60,599 nt of DNA from an uncultured Sphingopyxis sp. (GTDB taxonomy: Bacteria; Pseudomonadota; Alphaproteobacteria; Sphingomonadales; Sphingomonadaceae): assembly GCA_937873425.1 (NCBI GenBank), contig CALMYE010000151.1, positions 1 to 60,599 on the forward strand, read 5' to 3'. Positions within the stretch are counted from its first letter, which is position 1. Every line of letters starts with the position of its first letter. Under the pieces are notes generated by a model. The model was not told where the DNA came from and ran no database searches. It saw only the letters and a program-made list of their open reading frames with translations. Below are positions 36,501-46,894 of this stretch, in pieces. The position numbers and the translations under genes are program-made.

Positions 36501-37127
36501 ATGAAGGTCAAGGTTCAGACCATTGACGGCAAGGCCGGCGCCGACATCGACCTCAATGACGACGTCTTCGGCGTCGACGCGCGCACCGACATCCTGCACC
36601 GCGTCGTCGCCTGGCAGCTCGAAAAGCGCCGCGGCCCGGCCCGCGCCGCCCGCGAGCGCAGCGACGTTGCCCGCACCGGCAAGAAGTTCGGCCGCCAGAA
36701 GGGCGGCGGCACCGCTCGCCACGGCGACCGCAAGGCGCCGATCTTCATCGGCGGCGGCAAGGCGCACGGCCCCCGGGCCCGCACCTTTGGCCACGCGCTG
36801 AACAAGAAGATCCGCGCGCTCGGCCTGAAGATGGCGCTCAGCGACAAGGCGCTGGGCGGCAAGCTCGTCGTTCTCGACACGCTGGAATTGAAGGACGCGA
36901 AGACCAAGGCGCTCGCCGGCAAGCTCGGCAAGCTCGACCTCGGCAATCGCGCGCTCTTCATCGACGGCGATGCGGTCCATGAAAGCTTCGCGCTGGCGTC
37001 GGCCAACCTGATCGGCGTCGATGCGCTGCCGGCCGCGGGCGCCAACGTCTATGACATTCTGCGCGCCGACACGCTGGTGCTGACCCGCGCGGCTGTCGAA
37101 AAGCTGGAGGCACGTTTCAATGGCTAA
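36501..37127 (+). CDS. rplD: 50S ribosomal protein L4
   Basis: 208 residues starting [20 protein letters not shown]. Contains [34 protein letters not shown], the loop reaching the exit tunnel. Starts 2 bp after rplC and overlaps rplW by 8 bases. Confidence 0.97.
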   Translation: MKVKVQTIDGKAGADIDLNDDVFGVDARTDILHRVVAWQLEKRRGPARAARERSDVARTGKKFGRQKGGGTARHGDRKAPIFIGGGKAHGPRARTFGHALNKKIRALGLKMALSDKALGGKLVVLDTLELKDAKTKALAGKLGKLDLGNRALFIDGDAVHESFALASANLIGVDALPAAGANVYDILRADTLVLTRAAVEKLEARFNG

Positions 37128-37428
37128 GGCAAAAACTGTCGATGCGCGTCATTACGACGTCATCCTCGCTCCGGTGATCACCGAAAAGTCGACGCTGCTC
37201 AGCGAGAACAACGCCGTGGTGTTCAAGGTCGCCAACGATGCGACCAAGCCGGCGATCAAGGCCGCCGTCGAGGCGCTGTTCGATGTCAAGGTGATCGGCG
37301 TCAACACGCTCGTCACCAAGGGCAAGACCAAGCGCTGGAAGGGCAAGCCCTACACCCGCAGCGACGTGAAGAAGGCGATCGTCCGCCTGGCCGAAGGCCA
37401 GTCGATCGACGTCACCACGGGCGTCTGA
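37120..37428 (+). CDS. rplW: 50S ribosomal protein L23
   Basis: 102 residues, starting [24 protein letters not shown]. Sits at the tunnel exit where trigger factor and SRP bind. Start lies inside the rplD 3' end (8-base overlap). Confidence 0.97.
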   Translation: MAKAKTVDARHYDVILAPVITEKSTLLSENNAVVFKVANDATKPAIKAAVEALFDVKVIGVNTLVTKGKTKRWKGKPYTRSDVKKAIVRLAEGQSIDVTTGV

Positions 37429-37444
37429 TCGGAAGGCAGAGAAA

Positions 37445-38281
37445 ATGGCACTCAAATCCTATAATCCGACCAGCCCCGCGCAGCGCGGCCTGATCCTCGT
37501 CGACAAGTCGGCGCTGTGGAAGGGCAAGCCCGTCAAGGCGCTGACCGAAGGCAAGCGCAAGACCGGCGGCCGCAACAACAAGGGCCATGTCACCTCGCGT
37601 GGCATTGCCGGCGGCCACAAGCAGAAGTATCGCTTCATCGACTTCAAGCGTCGCAAGTGGGATATGCCGGCCACCGTCGAGCGTCTGGAATATGACCCCA
37701 ACCGCACCGCCTTCATCGCGCTGGTGAAATATGAGGACGGCGAACTCGCCTATATCCTTGCGCCGCAGCGTCTGGCGGTCGGCGACACCATCGTCGCGGG
37801 CAAGAAGACCGACGTGAAGCCGGGCAATGCGATGGAATTGTCGCAGATGCCGGTCGGCACGATCGTCCACAATATCGAGATGAAGCCGGGCAAGGGCGGC
37901 CAGATCGCCCGTTCGGCCGGCACCTATGCGCAGGTCGTCGGCCGCGACCGCGGCCTCGTCATCGTGCGTCTCGGTTCGGGCGAGCAGCGTTACATCCGCG
38001 GCGAGTGCATGGGCACGGTCGGTGCGGTGTCGAACCCCGACAACCAGAACACCAACCTGGGCAAGGCCGGCCGCAACCGCTGGCTCGGCAAGCGTCCGCT
38101 GACCCGCGGCGTCGCCAAGAACCCGGTCGATCACCCGCACGGCGGCGGCGAAGGCCGCACCTCGGGCGGCCGTCACCCGGTCACTCCGTGGGGCAAGCCG
38201 ACCAAGGGTGCCCGTACCCGCCACAACAAGTCGACCGACAAGATGATCATCCGGTCGCGTCACGCGAAGAAGAAGAGGTAA
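37445..38281 (+). CDS. rplB: 50S ribosomal protein L2
   Basis: 278 residues starting [40 protein letters not shown] and the C-terminal [31 protein letters not shown] with the conserved His are seen. Peptidyl-transferase-centre assembly protein. Confidence 0.98.
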   Translation: MALKSYNPTSPAQRGLILVDKSALWKGKPVKALTEGKRKTGGRNNKGHVTSRGIAGGHKQKYRFIDFKRRKWDMPATVERLEYDPNRTAFIALVKYEDGELAYILAPQRLAVGDTIVAGKKTDVKPGNAMELSQMPVGTIVHNIEMKPGKGGQIARSAGTYAQVVGRDRGLVIVRLGSGEQRYIRGECMGTVGAVSNPDNQNTNLGKAGRNRWLGKRPLTRGVAKNPVDHPHGGGEGRTSGGRHPVTPWGKPTKGARTRHNKSTDKMIIRSRHAKKKR

Positions 38282-38284
38282 GCC

Positions 38285-38560
38285 ATGGCTCGCTCGGTCT
38301 GGAAGGGTCCGTTCGTGGACCTTCATCTCCTCAAGAAAGCCGAAACGGCCCAGGACGGCGGCAGCTCTGCCCCGATCAAGACTTGGTCGCGCCGGTCCAC
38401 CATCCTGCCGCAGTTCGTCGGGCTGACCTTCAACGTCTACAACGGCCGCAAGTTCGTGCCGGTGTCGGTGAACGAGGACATGGTCGGCATGAAGCTGGGT
38501 GAATTCGCGCCGACGCGCTTCTTCCCCGGCCACGCGGCCGACAAGAAGGGCAAACGCTAA
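38285..38560 (+). CDS. rpsS: 30S ribosomal protein S19
   Basis: 91 residues starting [20 protein letters not shown]. 30S head protein contacting S13 and tRNA. Starts 3 bp after rplB and shares a base with rplV start (TAATG). Confidence 0.97.
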   Translation: MARSVWKGPFVDLHLLKKAETAQDGGSSAPIKTWSRRSTILPQFVGLTFNVYNGRKFVPVSVNEDMVGMKLGEFAPTRFFPGHAADKKGKR

Positions 38561-38940
38561 TGGGCAAGGCAAAATCCCCCCGCCGCGTCGCGGACAATGA
38601 GGCGCTGTCGGTCGGCACGCAGATTCGCGGCTCGGCGCAGAAGCTGAACCTCGTCGCCGCGCTGATCCGCGGCCGCAAGGTCGAAGAGGCGATGAACGTC
38701 CTCGCCTTCTCGAAGAAGGCGATGGCGGTCGATGTGCGCAAGGTTCTCGCCAGCGCCGTCGCCAACGCGGAAAACAACCACAACCTCGACGTCGACGCGC
38801 TCGTCGTCAAGGAAGCGAGCGTCGGCAAGTCGCTGTCGATGAAGCGCTGGCACGCGCGCGGCCGCGGCAAGTCGACCCGGATCGTCAAGCCGTTCAGCCG
38901 CATCCGCATCGTCGTGCGCGAACAGGAAGAAGAGGCGTAA
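38560..38940 (+). CDS. rplV: 50S ribosomal protein L22
   Basis: 126 residues starting [20 protein letters not shown]. Binds all 23S domains and lines the exit tunnel; [25 protein letters not shown] is the beta-hairpin end. Confidence 0.97.
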   Translation: MGKAKSPRRVADNEALSVGTQIRGSAQKLNLVAALIRGRKVEEAMNVLAFSKKAMAVDVRKVLASAVANAENNHNLDVDALVVKEASVGKSLSMKRWHARGRGKSTRIVKPFSRIRIVVREQEEEA

Positions 38941-38941
38941 C

Positions 38942-39649
38942 ATGGGCCAGAAGAGCAATCCGATCGGCCTGCGCCTGCAGGTCAACCGCACCTGGGACAG
39001 CCGCTGGTTCGCCGAAGGGCAGGACTATGGCCGCATGCTGGTCGAGGATCTGAAGATCCGCAACGCGATCTTCAAGATGCTGCCGCAGGCGGCGATCTCG
39101 AAGGTGGTGATCGAGCGTCCCGCGAAGCTGTGCCGCGTGTCGATCTATGCCGCCCGTCCGGGCGTCATCATCGGCAAGAAGGGTGCCGACATCGAAAAGC
39201 TGCGCAAGAAGCTGGGCGAGATGACGGGCAGCGACGTGTCGCTGAACATCGTCGAGATCCGCAAGCCCGAGGTCGACGCCAAGCTCGTCGGCCAGGGCAT
39301 CGCCGACCAGCTCGAGCGCCGCGTCGCCTTCCGCCGCGCGATGAAGCGCGCGGTGCAGTCGGCGATGCGCCTCGGCGCCGAGGGCATCCGCATCAACTGC
39401 GCCGGCCGTCTCGGCGGCGCGGAGATCGCGCGCACCGAATGGTATCGCGAAGGCCGTGTGCCGCTGCACACGCTGCGCGCCAACGTCGACTATGCCGAAG
39501 CGACCGCGCACACCGCCTATGGCGTGTGCGGGATCAAGGTGTGGATCTTCAAGGGCGAGATTCTCGGCCACGACCCGATGGCGACCGACCGGCTGATGCT
39601 CGACGCGCAGACGTCGGGCGTGCGCCCGGCGCGCGATGACCGCCGCTAA
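38942..39649 (+). CDS. rpsC: 30S ribosomal protein S3
   Basis: 235 residues starting [22 protein letters not shown] domain [20 protein letters not shown] and the C-terminal domain [30 protein letters not shown]. mRNA-entry protein. One base separates it from rplV. Confidence 0.98.
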   Translation: MGQKSNPIGLRLQVNRTWDSRWFAEGQDYGRMLVEDLKIRNAIFKMLPQAAISKVVIERPAKLCRVSIYAARPGVIIGKKGADIEKLRKKLGEMTGSDVSLNIVEIRKPEVDAKLVGQGIADQLERRVAFRRAMKRAVQSAMRLGAEGIRINCAGRLGGAEIARTEWYREGRVPLHTLRANVDYAEATAHTAYGVCGIKVWIFKGEILGHDPMATDRLMLDAQTSGVRPARDDRR

Positions 39650-39660
39650 GGAACGCTGAC

Positions 39661-40092
39661 ATGCTGCAACCGAAAAAGACCAAGTTCCGCAAGGCGTTCA
39701 AGGGCCGCATCCACGGCAACGCCAAGGGCGGCACCGCGCTGAACTTCGGCTCCTACGGGCTGAAGGCGCTGGAACCCGAGCGCATCACCGCGCGCCAGAT
39801 CGAGGCGGCCCGCCGCGCGATCAGCCGTGCGATCAAGCGTCAGGGCCGCCTGTGGATTCGCGTGTTCCCCGACGTCCCCGTGTCGTCGAAGCCCGCCGAA
39901 GTCCGCATGGGCAAGGGCAAGGGCTCGCCCGAATATTGGGCCGCCCGCGTCAAGCCCGGCCGCATCCTGTTCGAACTCGACGGCGTTCCGGGCCCCGTGG
40001 CCGCGCTGGCGTTCGAGCGCGCGGCGATGAAGCTGCCGATCAAGACGAAGGTCGTCGCCCGCCTCGGCGACACCTCGCACCTGGAGGGTTGA
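39661..40092 (+). CDS. rplP: 50S ribosomal protein L16
   Basis: 143 residues starting [20 protein letters not shown]. Needed for A-site and 23S helix positioning; [27 protein letters not shown] is the signature. Confidence 0.97.
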   Translation: MLQPKKTKFRKAFKGRIHGNAKGGTALNFGSYGLKALEPERITARQIEAARRAISRAIKRQGRLWIRVFPDVPVSSKPAEVRMGKGKGSPEYWAARVKPGRILFELDGVPGPVAALAFERAAMKLPIKTKVVARLGDTSHLEG

Positions 40093-40097
40093 GGGCC

Positions 40098-40304
40098 ATG
40101 GCCAAGACCGACGATGTGACCAAGAAGACCGACGACCAGCTCGCCGAACAGCTCGGCGAACTGAAGCGCGAGGCATTCAACCTCCGCTTCCAGGCCGCGA
40201 CCGGCCAGCTGGAGAAGGCCTCGCGGGTCAAGGACGTGCGGCGCACGATCGCCCGCATCAAGACCGAGCAGAGCGCGCGCGTCCGCGCCGCTGCCGCGAA
40301 GTAA
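40098..40304 (+). CDS. rpmC: 50S ribosomal protein L29
   Basis: 68 residues, starting [20 protein letters not shown], two helices ([20 protein letters not shown] and [16 protein letters not shown]). GAGGG lies 3-7 bases upstream. The open frame extends upstream but only overlaps rplP. Confidence 0.95.
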   Translation: MAKTDDVTKKTDDQLAEQLGELKREAFNLRFQAATGQLEKASRVKDVRRTIARIKTEQSARVRAAAAK

Positions 40305-40314
40305 GGAGACTGTC

Positions 40315-40599
40315 ATGCCGAAGCGCATTCTGACCGGCACGGTGGTGTCCGACAAGGGCGACAAGACCGTCGTGGTGAAGGTGGAGCGGAAGGTGAAGCA
40401 CCCGCTCTACGGCAAGATCATCCGCCGTTCGAAGAAATATCACGCCCATGATGAGGACAACAGCATCAAGGCTGGCGAAACCGTCCGCATCGAGGAAACG
40501 AAGCCGATTTCGAAGCTGAAGACCTGGAAGGTGCTCGACAAGGTCGAGACGTCGACCAAGCCGAAAGCGGCCCCGGCAGCGGCTGACGCCGAAGCCTGA
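40315..40599 (+). CDS. rpsQ: 30S ribosomal protein S17
   Basis: 94 residues starting [20 protein letters not shown], an OB-fold; [33 protein letters not shown] is the signature. The C-terminal tail is Ala-rich. Last gene of the S10 operon block. Confidence 0.97.
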   Translation: MPKRILTGTVVSDKGDKTVVVKVERKVKHPLYGKIIRRSKKYHAHDEDNSIKAGETVRIEETKPISKLKTWKVLDKVETSTKPKAAPAAADAEA

Positions 40600-40657
40600 A
40601 GCGTATCACGGAACCGCCGGGACGGCCCGGTAGGCCCAGGAAGAAGGAAATGCATCG

Positions 40658-41026
40658 ATGATCCAGATGCAGTCACAATTGGAAGTCGCCGACAACAGCG
40701 GCGCGAAGCGCGTCCAGTGCATCAAGGTGCTGGGCGGGTCGAAGCGCCGCACTGCCGGCGTCGGCGACGTCATCGTCGTGTCGATCAAGGAAGCGCAGCC
40801 GCGCGGCAAGGTGAAGAAGGGCGACGTGCATCGCGCCGTCATCGTCCGCACCGCCAAGGACGTGCGCCGCGCCGACGGCTCGGTGATCCGTTTCGACAGC
40901 AATGCCGCCGTGCTCGTCAACAAGAATGAGGAGCCGATCGGCACCCGTATCTTCGGCCCCGTCGTCCGCGAGCTGCGCGGCAAGGGCTATATGAAGATCA
41001 TCAGCCTGGCGCCGGAGGTGCTCTGA
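40658..41026 (+). CDS. rplN: 50S ribosomal protein L14
   Basis: 122 residues starting [20 protein letters not shown]. Subunit-bridge protein. AAGGAA is 7-8 bases upstream. First gene of the spc-like block, 58 bp after rpsQ. Confidence 0.97.
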   Translation: MIQMQSQLEVADNSGAKRVQCIKVLGGSKRRTAGVGDVIVVSIKEAQPRGKVKKGDVHRAVIVRTAKDVRRADGSVIRFDSNAAVLVNKNEEPIGTRIFGPVVRELRGKGYMKIISLAPEVL

Positions 41027-41028
41027 CC

Positions 41029-41346
41029 ATGGCGAACAAGATCAAGAAGGGCGACACGGTCGTCGTCCTGTCCGGCAAGGACAAGGGCAAGACCGGCGAA
41101 GTGACGCAGAGCCTGCCGAAGGACGGCAAGCTCGTCGTCGCAGGCGTCAACATCATCACCCGCCACAAGAAGCCGAGCCAGCAGGACCCGCAGGGCGGCC
41201 TCGAGCGCAAGGAAGCGCCGCTGTTTGCGAGCAAGGTCGCGATCGTCGATCCCAAGACCGGCAAGCCGACGCGCGTCCGCTTCGAAACCAGGGACGGCAA
41301 GAAGGTCCGCGTGGCCGTGAAGTCCGGGGAGACCATCAATGGCTGA
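41029..41346 (+). CDS. rplX: 50S ribosomal protein L24
   Basis: 105 residues starting [20 protein letters not shown], a KOW domain near the N-terminus. Initiator of 50S assembly. Overlaps rplE by 8 bases. Confidence 0.97.
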   Translation: MANKIKKGDTVVVLSGKDKGKTGEVTQSLPKDGKLVVAGVNIITRHKKPSQQDPQGGLERKEAPLFASKVAIVDPKTGKPTRVRFETRDGKKVRVAVKSGETING

Positions 41347-41929
41347 CAAATATACCCCGCGCATGAAGAAGCGCTACGACGATGTGATCGTCAAGGCGAT
41401 GACCGAGAAATTCGGCTACAAGAATGCGATGGAAGTGCCGAAGATCGAGAAGATCGTGCTCAACATGGGCGTCGGCGACGCGACCCAGGACAAGAAGAAG
41501 GTCGAGGCCGCGGCTGCCGAGATGGAGCTGATCGCCGGCCAGAAGCCCGTCGTGACCAAGGCGAAGAAGTCGATCGCGCAGTTCAAGCTGCGCGAAGGCA
41601 TGCCGATCGGCTGCAAGGTCACCCTGCGCCGCGAACGCATGTATGAGTTCCTCGATCGCCTGATCACCATCGCGATGCCGCGCATCCGCGACTTCCGCGG
41701 CGTGTCGGCGAAGAGCTTCGACGGTCGTGGCAATTATGCCATGGGCCTGAAGGAACAGATCATCTTCCCCGAGATCAACTATGACCGCATCGATCAGGTG
41801 CGCGGCATGGACGTGATCGTCACCACCACCGCCCGGACGGACGACGAGGCCCGCGAACTGCTCAAGCTGTTCGGCTTCCCCTTCCCGATCGAAGCGCCCG
41901 TGGACAGCAAGGAAAAGGAAGCCGCCTGA
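41339..41929 (+). CDS. rplE: 50S ribosomal protein L5
   Basis: 196 residues starting [21 protein letters not shown]. 5S rRNA binder; [29 protein letters not shown] is the signature. Slightly long C-terminal tail (VDSKEKEAA). Confidence 0.97.
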   Translation: MADKYTPRMKKRYDDVIVKAMTEKFGYKNAMEVPKIEKIVLNMGVGDATQDKKKVEAAAAEMELIAGQKPVVTKAKKSIAQFKLREGMPIGCKVTLRRERMYEFLDRLITIAMPRIRDFRGVSAKSFDGRGNYAMGLKEQIIFPEINYDRIDQVRGMDVIVTTTARTDDEARELLKLFGFPFPIEAPVDSKEKEAA

Positions 41930-41978
41930 TCCTTCGGGACCAGGCAGGCTCTTTCAAGAAGGAAAGAGAACTTAAGTC

Positions 41979-42284
41979 ATGGCGAAACTGAGTTCGGTGA
42001 ACAAGAATGAGCGTCGCAAGAAGCTGGTGAAGAAATATGCCGGCCGTTATGCGAAGCTGAAGGCGATTGCGGCGGACACCTCGCTCGACGACGGCGAGCG
42101 TCTGATCGCACGCCTCAAGATGGCGGAAATTCCGCGCAATGCGAACCCGACCCGCATCCGCAACCGGTGCGAGCTGACGGGCCGCCCGCGCGCCTATTAT
42201 CGCAAATTCCGGCTGTGCCGCGTGCAGCTCCGCGATCTGGCCAACAAGGGCCTGATCCCCGGCGTTGTGAAGTCGAGCTGGTAA
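41979..42284 (+). CDS. rpsN: 30S ribosomal protein S14, zinc-free long type
   Basis: 101 residues starting [20 protein letters not shown]. The C-x2-C-x12-C-x2-C zinc signature is absent: only C near [21 protein letters not shown] remains, so this is the long C-minus type. Confidence 0.97.
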   Translation: MAKLSSVNKNERRKKLVKKYAGRYAKLKAIAADTSLDDGERLIARLKMAEIPRNANPTRIRNRCELTGRPRAYYRKFRLCRVQLRDLANKGLIPGVVKSSW

Positions 42285-42296
42285 GGGACTTAACTG

Positions 42297-42701
42297 ATGG
42301 CAATGACCGATCCCCTGGGTGATATGCTCACCCGCATCCGCAACGGCCAGCAGGCGAAGAAGGACAGCGTCCTGACGCCGGCTTCGACGCTGCGCGTCCG
42401 CGTTCTCGATGTGCTCCAGCGCGAAGGCTATATCCGCGGCTACAGCGAGGAATCGCTGGGCGCGAAGGGCCAGCACAAGGGCATCCGCATCGAGCTCAAA
42501 TATTTCGAGGGCCAGCCGGCGATCCGCCACGTGGCCCGCGTGTCCAAGCCGGGCCGCCGCGTCTATTCGGGCTCGAAAGAGCTGCCGATCGTGCGCAACG
42601 GCCTAGGCATCACCATCGTGTCGACCCCGCGCGGCGTGCTTTCGGACGCCGAAGCCCGCGAGGCGAATGTCGGCGGCGAAGTGCTGGCGGAGGTGTTCTG
42701 A
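42297..42701 (+). CDS. rpsH: 30S ribosomal protein S8
   Basis: 134 residues starting [19 protein letters not shown]. Binds the 16S central domain and, in many bacteria, represses its own spc operon. A second Met at position 3 is an alternative start. Shares a base with rplF (TGATG). Confidence 0.97.
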   Translation: MAMTDPLGDMLTRIRNGQQAKKDSVLTPASTLRVRVLDVLQREGYIRGYSEESLGAKGQHKGIRIELKYFEGQPAIRHVARVSKPGRRVYSGSKELPIVRNGLGITIVSTPRGVLSDAEAREANVGGEVLAEVF

Positions 42702-43234
42702 TGTCGCGCATCGGTAAAAAGGCCGTGGAAATCCCGGGCGGCGTTACCGCCGCGATCGACGGCGGTCAGCTGTCGGTCAAGGGGCCGAAGGGGACGCTGG
42801 CGATGCCGCTGTCCGACCTCATCAGCTATGAGGTCGGCGAAGGCAGCATCTCGGTCCAGCCCGCGAACGACAGCAAGCAGGCGCGCGCCTTCTGGGGCAT
42901 GCAGCGCACGCTGGTGCAGAACCTGATCACGGGCGTGACCGAGGGCTTCACCAAGGTGCTCGAGATCACCGGTGTCGGCTATCGCGCCAACTCGCAGGGC
43001 AAGACGCTCAAGCTGCAGCTCGGCTACAGCCACGATGTCGATTTCGCGGTGCCGGAAGGCATCGAGATCAAGACGCCGGACAATACGACGATCGAGATCA
43101 GCGGCATCGACAAGCAGAAGGTCGGCCAGGTCGCGGCGGAAATCCGCCGCTGGCGCAAGCCCGAACCCTATAAGGGCAAGGGCATCAAATATCGCGGCGA
43201 GTACATCTTCCGCAAAGAAGGCAAGAAGAAGTAA
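42701..43234 (+). CDS. rplF: 50S ribosomal protein L6
   Basis: 177 residues starting [20 protein letters not shown]. Two L6 domains; the C-terminal [23 protein letters not shown] is the signature near the sarcin-ricin loop. Confidence 0.97.
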   Translation: MSRIGKKAVEIPGGVTAAIDGGQLSVKGPKGTLAMPLSDLISYEVGEGSISVQPANDSKQARAFWGMQRTLVQNLITGVTEGFTKVLEITGVGYRANSQGKTLKLQLGYSHDVDFAVPEGIEIKTPDNTTIEISGIDKQKVGQVAAEIRRWRKPEPYKGKGIKYRGEYIFRKEGKKK

Positions 43235-43237
43235 GCC

Positions 43238-43591
43238 ATGGCACATCTTACCCCTTTCCAGAAGCGGCGCCAGCGCGTCCGCACCGCGCTCCGCCAGCGT
43301 GCCGCCGGCCGTCCGCGCCTGTCGGTTCACCGTTCGGGCCGCCACATCTATGCGCAGCTCATCGATGATGCCGCCGGCAAGACGCTGGCCGCGGCCTCGA
43401 CGCTCGACAAGGATCTGCGCGGCAAGACCGGCGCGACCACGGCCGCTGCGGCGGACGTGGGCAAGCGCCTCGCCGACGCCGCCAAGAAGGCGGGCGTGAC
43501 CGCGGTCGTTTTCGACCGCGGCGGCTTCCTGTTCCACGGGCGCATCAAGGCGCTGGCCGACGCGGCGCGCGAAGGCGGATTGGAGTTCTAA
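43238..43591 (+). CDS. rplR: 50S ribosomal protein L18
   Basis: 117 residues starting [20 protein letters not shown]. 5S rRNA binder. [28 protein letters not shown] is the C-terminal signature. Confidence 0.97.
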   Translation: MAHLTPFQKRRQRVRTALRQRAAGRPRLSVHRSGRHIYAQLIDDAAGKTLAAASTLDKDLRGKTGATTAAAADVGKRLADAAKKAGVTAVVFDRGGFLFHGRIKALADAAREGGLEF

Positions 43592-43593
43592 TC

Positions 43594-44286
43594 ATGGCAG
43601 ACGAAATTCAGAACGCCGAAGGCGCCCCCGAGGCGACCACCGAAGGCCAGGCTCCGCGCCGTGGCCGCGGCGGCCGCGACGGCGGCCGTGGTGGTCGTGA
43701 CGGTGGCCGCGGCCGCCGCGACGATCGCCGTCCCCGCGACGAGGACGGCGGCGAAGAGCTGATCGAAAAGCTCGTCCACATCAACCGCGTGTCGAAGACG
43801 GTGAAGGGCGGCAAGCGCTTCGGCTTCGCTGCGCTCGTCGTCGTCGGCGACGGCAAGGGCCGCGCCGGCTTCGGCCACGGCAAGGCGCGCGAAGTGCCCG
43901 AAGCCATTTCGAAGGCGACCGCCGCCGCGAAGAAGGCGATGATCCGCGTTCCGCTGCGCGACGGCCGCACGCTGCACCATGACGGCCGCGGCCACTTCGG
44001 CGCCGGCAACGTCACCGTGCGCTCGGCGCCCGCCGGGACCGGCATCATCGCCGGCGGCCCGATGCGCGCCGTGTTCGAATCGCTGGGCGTGGCCGATGTG
44101 GTGACCAAGTCGGTCGGCACCTCGAACCCCTACAACATGATCCGCGCGACCTTCGAGGCGCTGGGCGAACAGACCAGCCCCAAGTCGGTCGCGCAGCGTC
44201 GCGGCAAGAAGGTGTCGGACCTCATCAAGCGCGGCGGTGCGTCCGACCGCGCCGCCGAGGCCGAAGCCGCGGCGACGGTGGAGTAA
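43594..44286 (+). CDS. rpsE: 30S ribosomal protein S5 with RGG-rich N-terminal extension
   Basis: 230 residues, about 60 longer than E. coli S5. The first 53 residues are an acidic then Arg/Gly-rich tail ([21 protein letters not shown]) that precedes the S5 core ([21 protein letters not shown]...). The core and C-terminal [14 protein letters not shown] are normal. The RGG repeat suggests RNA binding; such tails occur in sphingomonad S5. Confidence 0.97.
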   Translation: MADEIQNAEGAPEATTEGQAPRRGRGGRDGGRGGRDGGRGRRDDRRPRDEDGGEELIEKLVHINRVSKTVKGGKRFGFAALVVVGDGKGRAGFGHGKAREVPEAISKATAAAKKAMIRVPLRDGRTLHHDGRGHFGAGNVTVRSAPAGTGIIAGGPMRAVFESLGVADVVTKSVGTSNPYNMIRATFEALGEQTSPKSVAQRRGKKVSDLIKRGGASDRAAEAEAAATVE

Positions 44287-44290
44287 GACC

Positions 44291-44476
44291 ATGGCCGACA
44301 AGACAATCAAGATCCGCCAGATCGGTTCGCCGATCCGTCGTCCGAAGGGCCAGCGCGCCATCCTGACCGGCCTCGGCCTGGGCAAGATGCACCGCGAGGT
44401 CGAACTGGTCGACACCCCGGAAGTGCGCGGCATGATCCGCAAGCTGCCGCACATGGTGGAAATCGTCGAGGGCTGA
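44291..44476 (+). CDS. rpmD: 50S ribosomal protein L30
   Basis: 61 residues starting [20 protein letters not shown], with [23 protein letters not shown]. Start 4 bp after rpsE. The open frame begins upstream of this but those residues do not belong. Confidence 0.95.
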   Translation: MADKTIKIRQIGSPIRRPKGQRAILTGLGLGKMHREVELVDTPEVRGMIRKLPHMVEIVEG

Positions 44477-44683
44477 ATGAAGCTCTATCGCCTGTTGACC
44501 GGTCCCGACGACAGCGCCTTCTGCGCGCGGGTCGAGGGACTGCTCAACCGGGGATGGCAGCTGCACGGCAGCCCGTCGATCACCCAGGTCGATGGCCGGG
44601 GCTACGTTGCCCAGGCCATCGTGATGGAGAAGGCCGGACCCTATCCGGGGTTCCAGCCGTCGAGTGAAATCGAACCGGACTGA
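44477..44683 (+). CDS. DUF1737 family small protein inside the spc operon
   Basis: 68 residues, starting [20 protein letters not shown]. The DUF1737 signature is L-L-N-R-G-W-x-L-H-G-S-P ([17 protein letters not shown]), with an aromatic tail. Function unknown. Its ATG follows the rpmD stop directly (TGAATG), so it is translated as part of the ribosomal transcript between rpmD and rplO, where most bacteria have no gene. Confidence 0.82.
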   Translation: MKLYRLLTGPDDSAFCARVEGLLNRGWQLHGSPSITQVDGRGYVAQAIVMEKAGPYPGFQPSSEIEPD

Positions 44684-44726
44684 ATTTTTCGGTCCACAGC
44701 GCGACAACAGCGAAAGCGAGTGCATT

Positions 44727-45218
44727 ATGACTATCAAACTCAACGATCTTCGTGACAATCAGGGCGCCCGCAAGGGCCGCATGCGCGTCGGACGCGGCAT
44801 CGGATCGGGCAAGGGCAAGACCGCCGGCCGCGGCCAGAAGGGCCAGAAGAGCCGCTCGGGCGTCGCGATCAACGGCTTCGAGGGCGGGCAGATGCCGCTC
44901 CACATGCGCATCCCGAAGCGCGGCTTCAACAATATCTTCGGCAAGGATTTCGCGATCGTGAACCTCGGCCAGGTGCAGAAGCTGGTCGATGCCAAGAAGC
45001 TCGATGCCAAGAAGACGGTCGATCACGCCGCGCTCAAGGCGGCCGGCGTTGCGCGCGGCGGCAAGGACGGTGTCCGCCTCCTCGCCAAGGGCGAACTGAC
45101 CGCCAAGCTGACCTTCGCGGTCGCCGGCGCGTCGAAGGGCGCGATCGAGGCGGTCGAAAAGGCTGGTGGCAAGGTCGAACTGCCGGCCGCGGCTGCCGAG
45201 GAAGCCAAGGCGGAGTAA
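44727..45218 (+). CDS. rplO: 50S ribosomal protein L15
   Basis: 163 residues starting [45 protein letters not shown] and [17 protein letters not shown] are signatures. The C-terminus carries an Ala/Glu-rich tail. The start at 44727 was chosen for the family N-terminus; the frame extends upstream. Confidence 0.97.
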   Translation: MTIKLNDLRDNQGARKGRMRVGRGIGSGKGKTAGRGQKGQKSRSGVAINGFEGGQMPLHMRIPKRGFNNIFGKDFAIVNLGQVQKLVDAKKLDAKKTVDHAALKAAGVARGGKDGVRLLAKGELTAKLTFAVAGASKGAIEAVEKAGGKVELPAAAAEEAKAE

Positions 45219-45228
45219 ACGGACAAAA

Positions 45229-45354
45229 CCCCTCCCCTTCAGGGGAGGGGCAGCGAGACTTGCGAATTTATTCGCTAGTCGCAGCGGGGTGGGCATAGCG
45301 GACCTGGCTCAAGGCCGATGGCCCCACCCCAACCCCTCCCCTGAAGGGGAGGGG
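45229..45354. repeat. Paired CCCCTCCCC hairpin repeat before secY
   Basis: Two self-palindromes: 45229-45250 (CCCCTCCCCTTCAGGGGAGG + GG) and 45333-45354 (CCCCTCCCCTGAAGGGGAGG + GG), about 82 bp apart. Related hairpins recur at 24.26, 52.45 kb and at the left edge. They sit inside the ribosomal transcript (gap 45219-45473, no gene). Confidence 0.85.
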
Positions 45355-45473
45355 CTTCAGTTAAGACCTCCGCTTCACCTCTAAATGGGCCTTTCCCCTT
45401 GCGCTCCCGCACAAGCGAACGCACATAGGCGCCGGGTCGCGGGGGCGCGGTCCGCCACTCGAGGAAAGACATC

Positions 45474-46847
45474 ATGGCCTCTCGCGCCGACCAGCTTGCA
45501 TCGAACCTCAATTTTTCCAAATTCGGTCAGGCGACCGAGCTCAAGAAGCGCATCTGGTTCACCCTCGGCGCGCTGATCGTCTTCCGCTTCCTGTCCTTCG
45601 TGCCGCTGCCCGGGATCGACCCGGTGGCGCTGGCGCAGGCCTATCAGCAGGCGGCGTCGGGCGGCGTGCTCGACATCTTCAACACCTTCTCGGGCGGCAG
45701 CCTGGAGCGGATGAGCATCATCGCGCTCGGCGTCATGCCCTATATCACCGCATCGATCGTCGTGCAGCTCGCCTCGGCGCTGTCGCCGAGCCTCGCCGCG
45801 CTCAAGAAAGAGGGTGAGAGCGGGCGCAAGAAGCTCAACCAGTACACACGCTACGGCACCGTCTTCCTGACCGCGATCCAGGCCTATTTCCTCGCCATCG
45901 CGGCCGAGGCGTCGACCGGCGCGCAGGGCATCGCGATCGTCATCGACCCCGGCATGATGTTCCGCATCTCGGCGGTGATCAGCGTCGTCGGCGGCACGCT
46001 GTTCCTGATGTGGCTCGGCGAACAGATCACCGCGCGCGGCATCGGCAACGGTGTCTCGCTGATCATCATGGCGGGCATCCTCGCGCAGCTGCCGCGCAGC
46101 TTCTCGCAGATGTTCAGCCAGGTCCGCGAAGGCTCGATGGGCGGCGGCACGGTGCTGGCGGTGATCCTCGGCGCGGTCGTACTGATCGCGCTGATCAGCT
46201 TCATGGAACGCGCGCAGCGCCGCGTGCTCGTGCAATATCCGAAGCGCGCGACGCAGCGCGGGGTGATGCAGGCCGACCGCAGCCACCTGCCGCTGAAGGT
46301 CAACACCGCGGGCGTCATCCCGCCGATCTTCGCTTCGTCGCTGCTGCTGATGCCGCTGACCGTCACCCAGTTCATGGGCACCAATGTCCAGGTCGATTCG
46401 GCGGGCGGCGGTTTCCTGACCACGCTCAACCAGTATCTCGCGCACGGCCAGCCGCTCTATATGGCGCTCTATGCCGCGGGCATCATCTTCTTCTGCTTCT
46501 TCTATGTCGCCGTCGTCTTCAATCCGGAGGAGACCGCCGACAATCTGAAGCGCCAGAACGGCTTCATCCCCGGCATCCGCCCGGGCAAGAACACCGCCGC
46601 CTATCTCGACCATGTGCTGACCCGCATCACCGTGATCGGTGCCGCCTATCTCGCGCTCATCTGTCTGGTGCCCGAATATTTCATCGCCCAGTCGGGCCTG
46701 CCCTTCCAGCTCGGCGGCACCAGCCTGCTGATCGTGGTGAACGTCACCATCGACACCATCACCCAGATCCAGAGCCACATGCTCGCGCATCAATATGGCG
46801 ACCTGATCAAGAAGGCGAAATTGAAGGGCGGCGTTGCGCGGCGCTGA
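45474..46847 (+). CDS. secY: Preprotein translocase subunit SecY
   Basis: 457 residues with ten hydrophobic helices. Channel of the Sec translocon. FRFLSFVPLPGID starts TM1, GGSLERMSIIALGVMPYITASIVVQL the plug/TM2 region, and RNGFIPGIRPGKNTAAYLD the cytosolic loop. GAGGAAAG precedes the ATG. In the same order as in other bacteria, before adk. Confidence 0.98.
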   Translation: MASRADQLASNLNFSKFGQATELKKRIWFTLGALIVFRFLSFVPLPGIDPVALAQAYQQAASGGVLDIFNTFSGGSLERMSIIALGVMPYITASIVVQLASALSPSLAALKKEGESGRKKLNQYTRYGTVFLTAIQAYFLAIAAEASTGAQGIAIVIDPGMMFRISAVISVVGGTLFLMWLGEQITARGIGNGVSLIIMAGILAQLPRSFSQMFSQVREGSMGGGTVLAVILGAVVLIALISFMERAQRRVLVQYPKRATQRGVMQADRSHLPLKVNTAGVIPPIFASSLLLMPLTVTQFMGTNVQVDSAGGGFLTTLNQYLAHGQPLYMALYAAGIIFFCFFYVAVVFNPEETADNLKRQNGFIPGIRPGKNTAAYLDHVLTRITVIGAAYLALICLVPEYFIAQSGLPFQLGGTSLLIVVNVTIDTITQIQSHMLAHQYGDLIKKAKLKGGVARR

Positions 46848-46862
46848 CGCGCCCGCTAGGCC
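46834..46862 (+). promoter_or_regulatory. Putative adk promoter inside secY 3' end
   Basis: TTGCGC (46834-46839), 17-bp spacer, TAGGCC (46857-46862). Weak -35, but architecture matches the other sites; would give adk extra expression. Confidence 0.35.
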
Positions 46863-46894
46863 AATCCCGATTCGCGGGGACGACAGGGGCTTTC

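Noticed and set aside
42525-42535. CACGTGG-containing sequence inside rpsH as a further parS
   Set aside because: Flanks do not form the 16-bp palindrome; other CACGTG words (about 35787, 57278) also fail.
44664-44726. N-terminal extension of rplO
   Set aside because: The in-frame residues upstream of 44727 overlap the DUF1737 gene and do not match L15.
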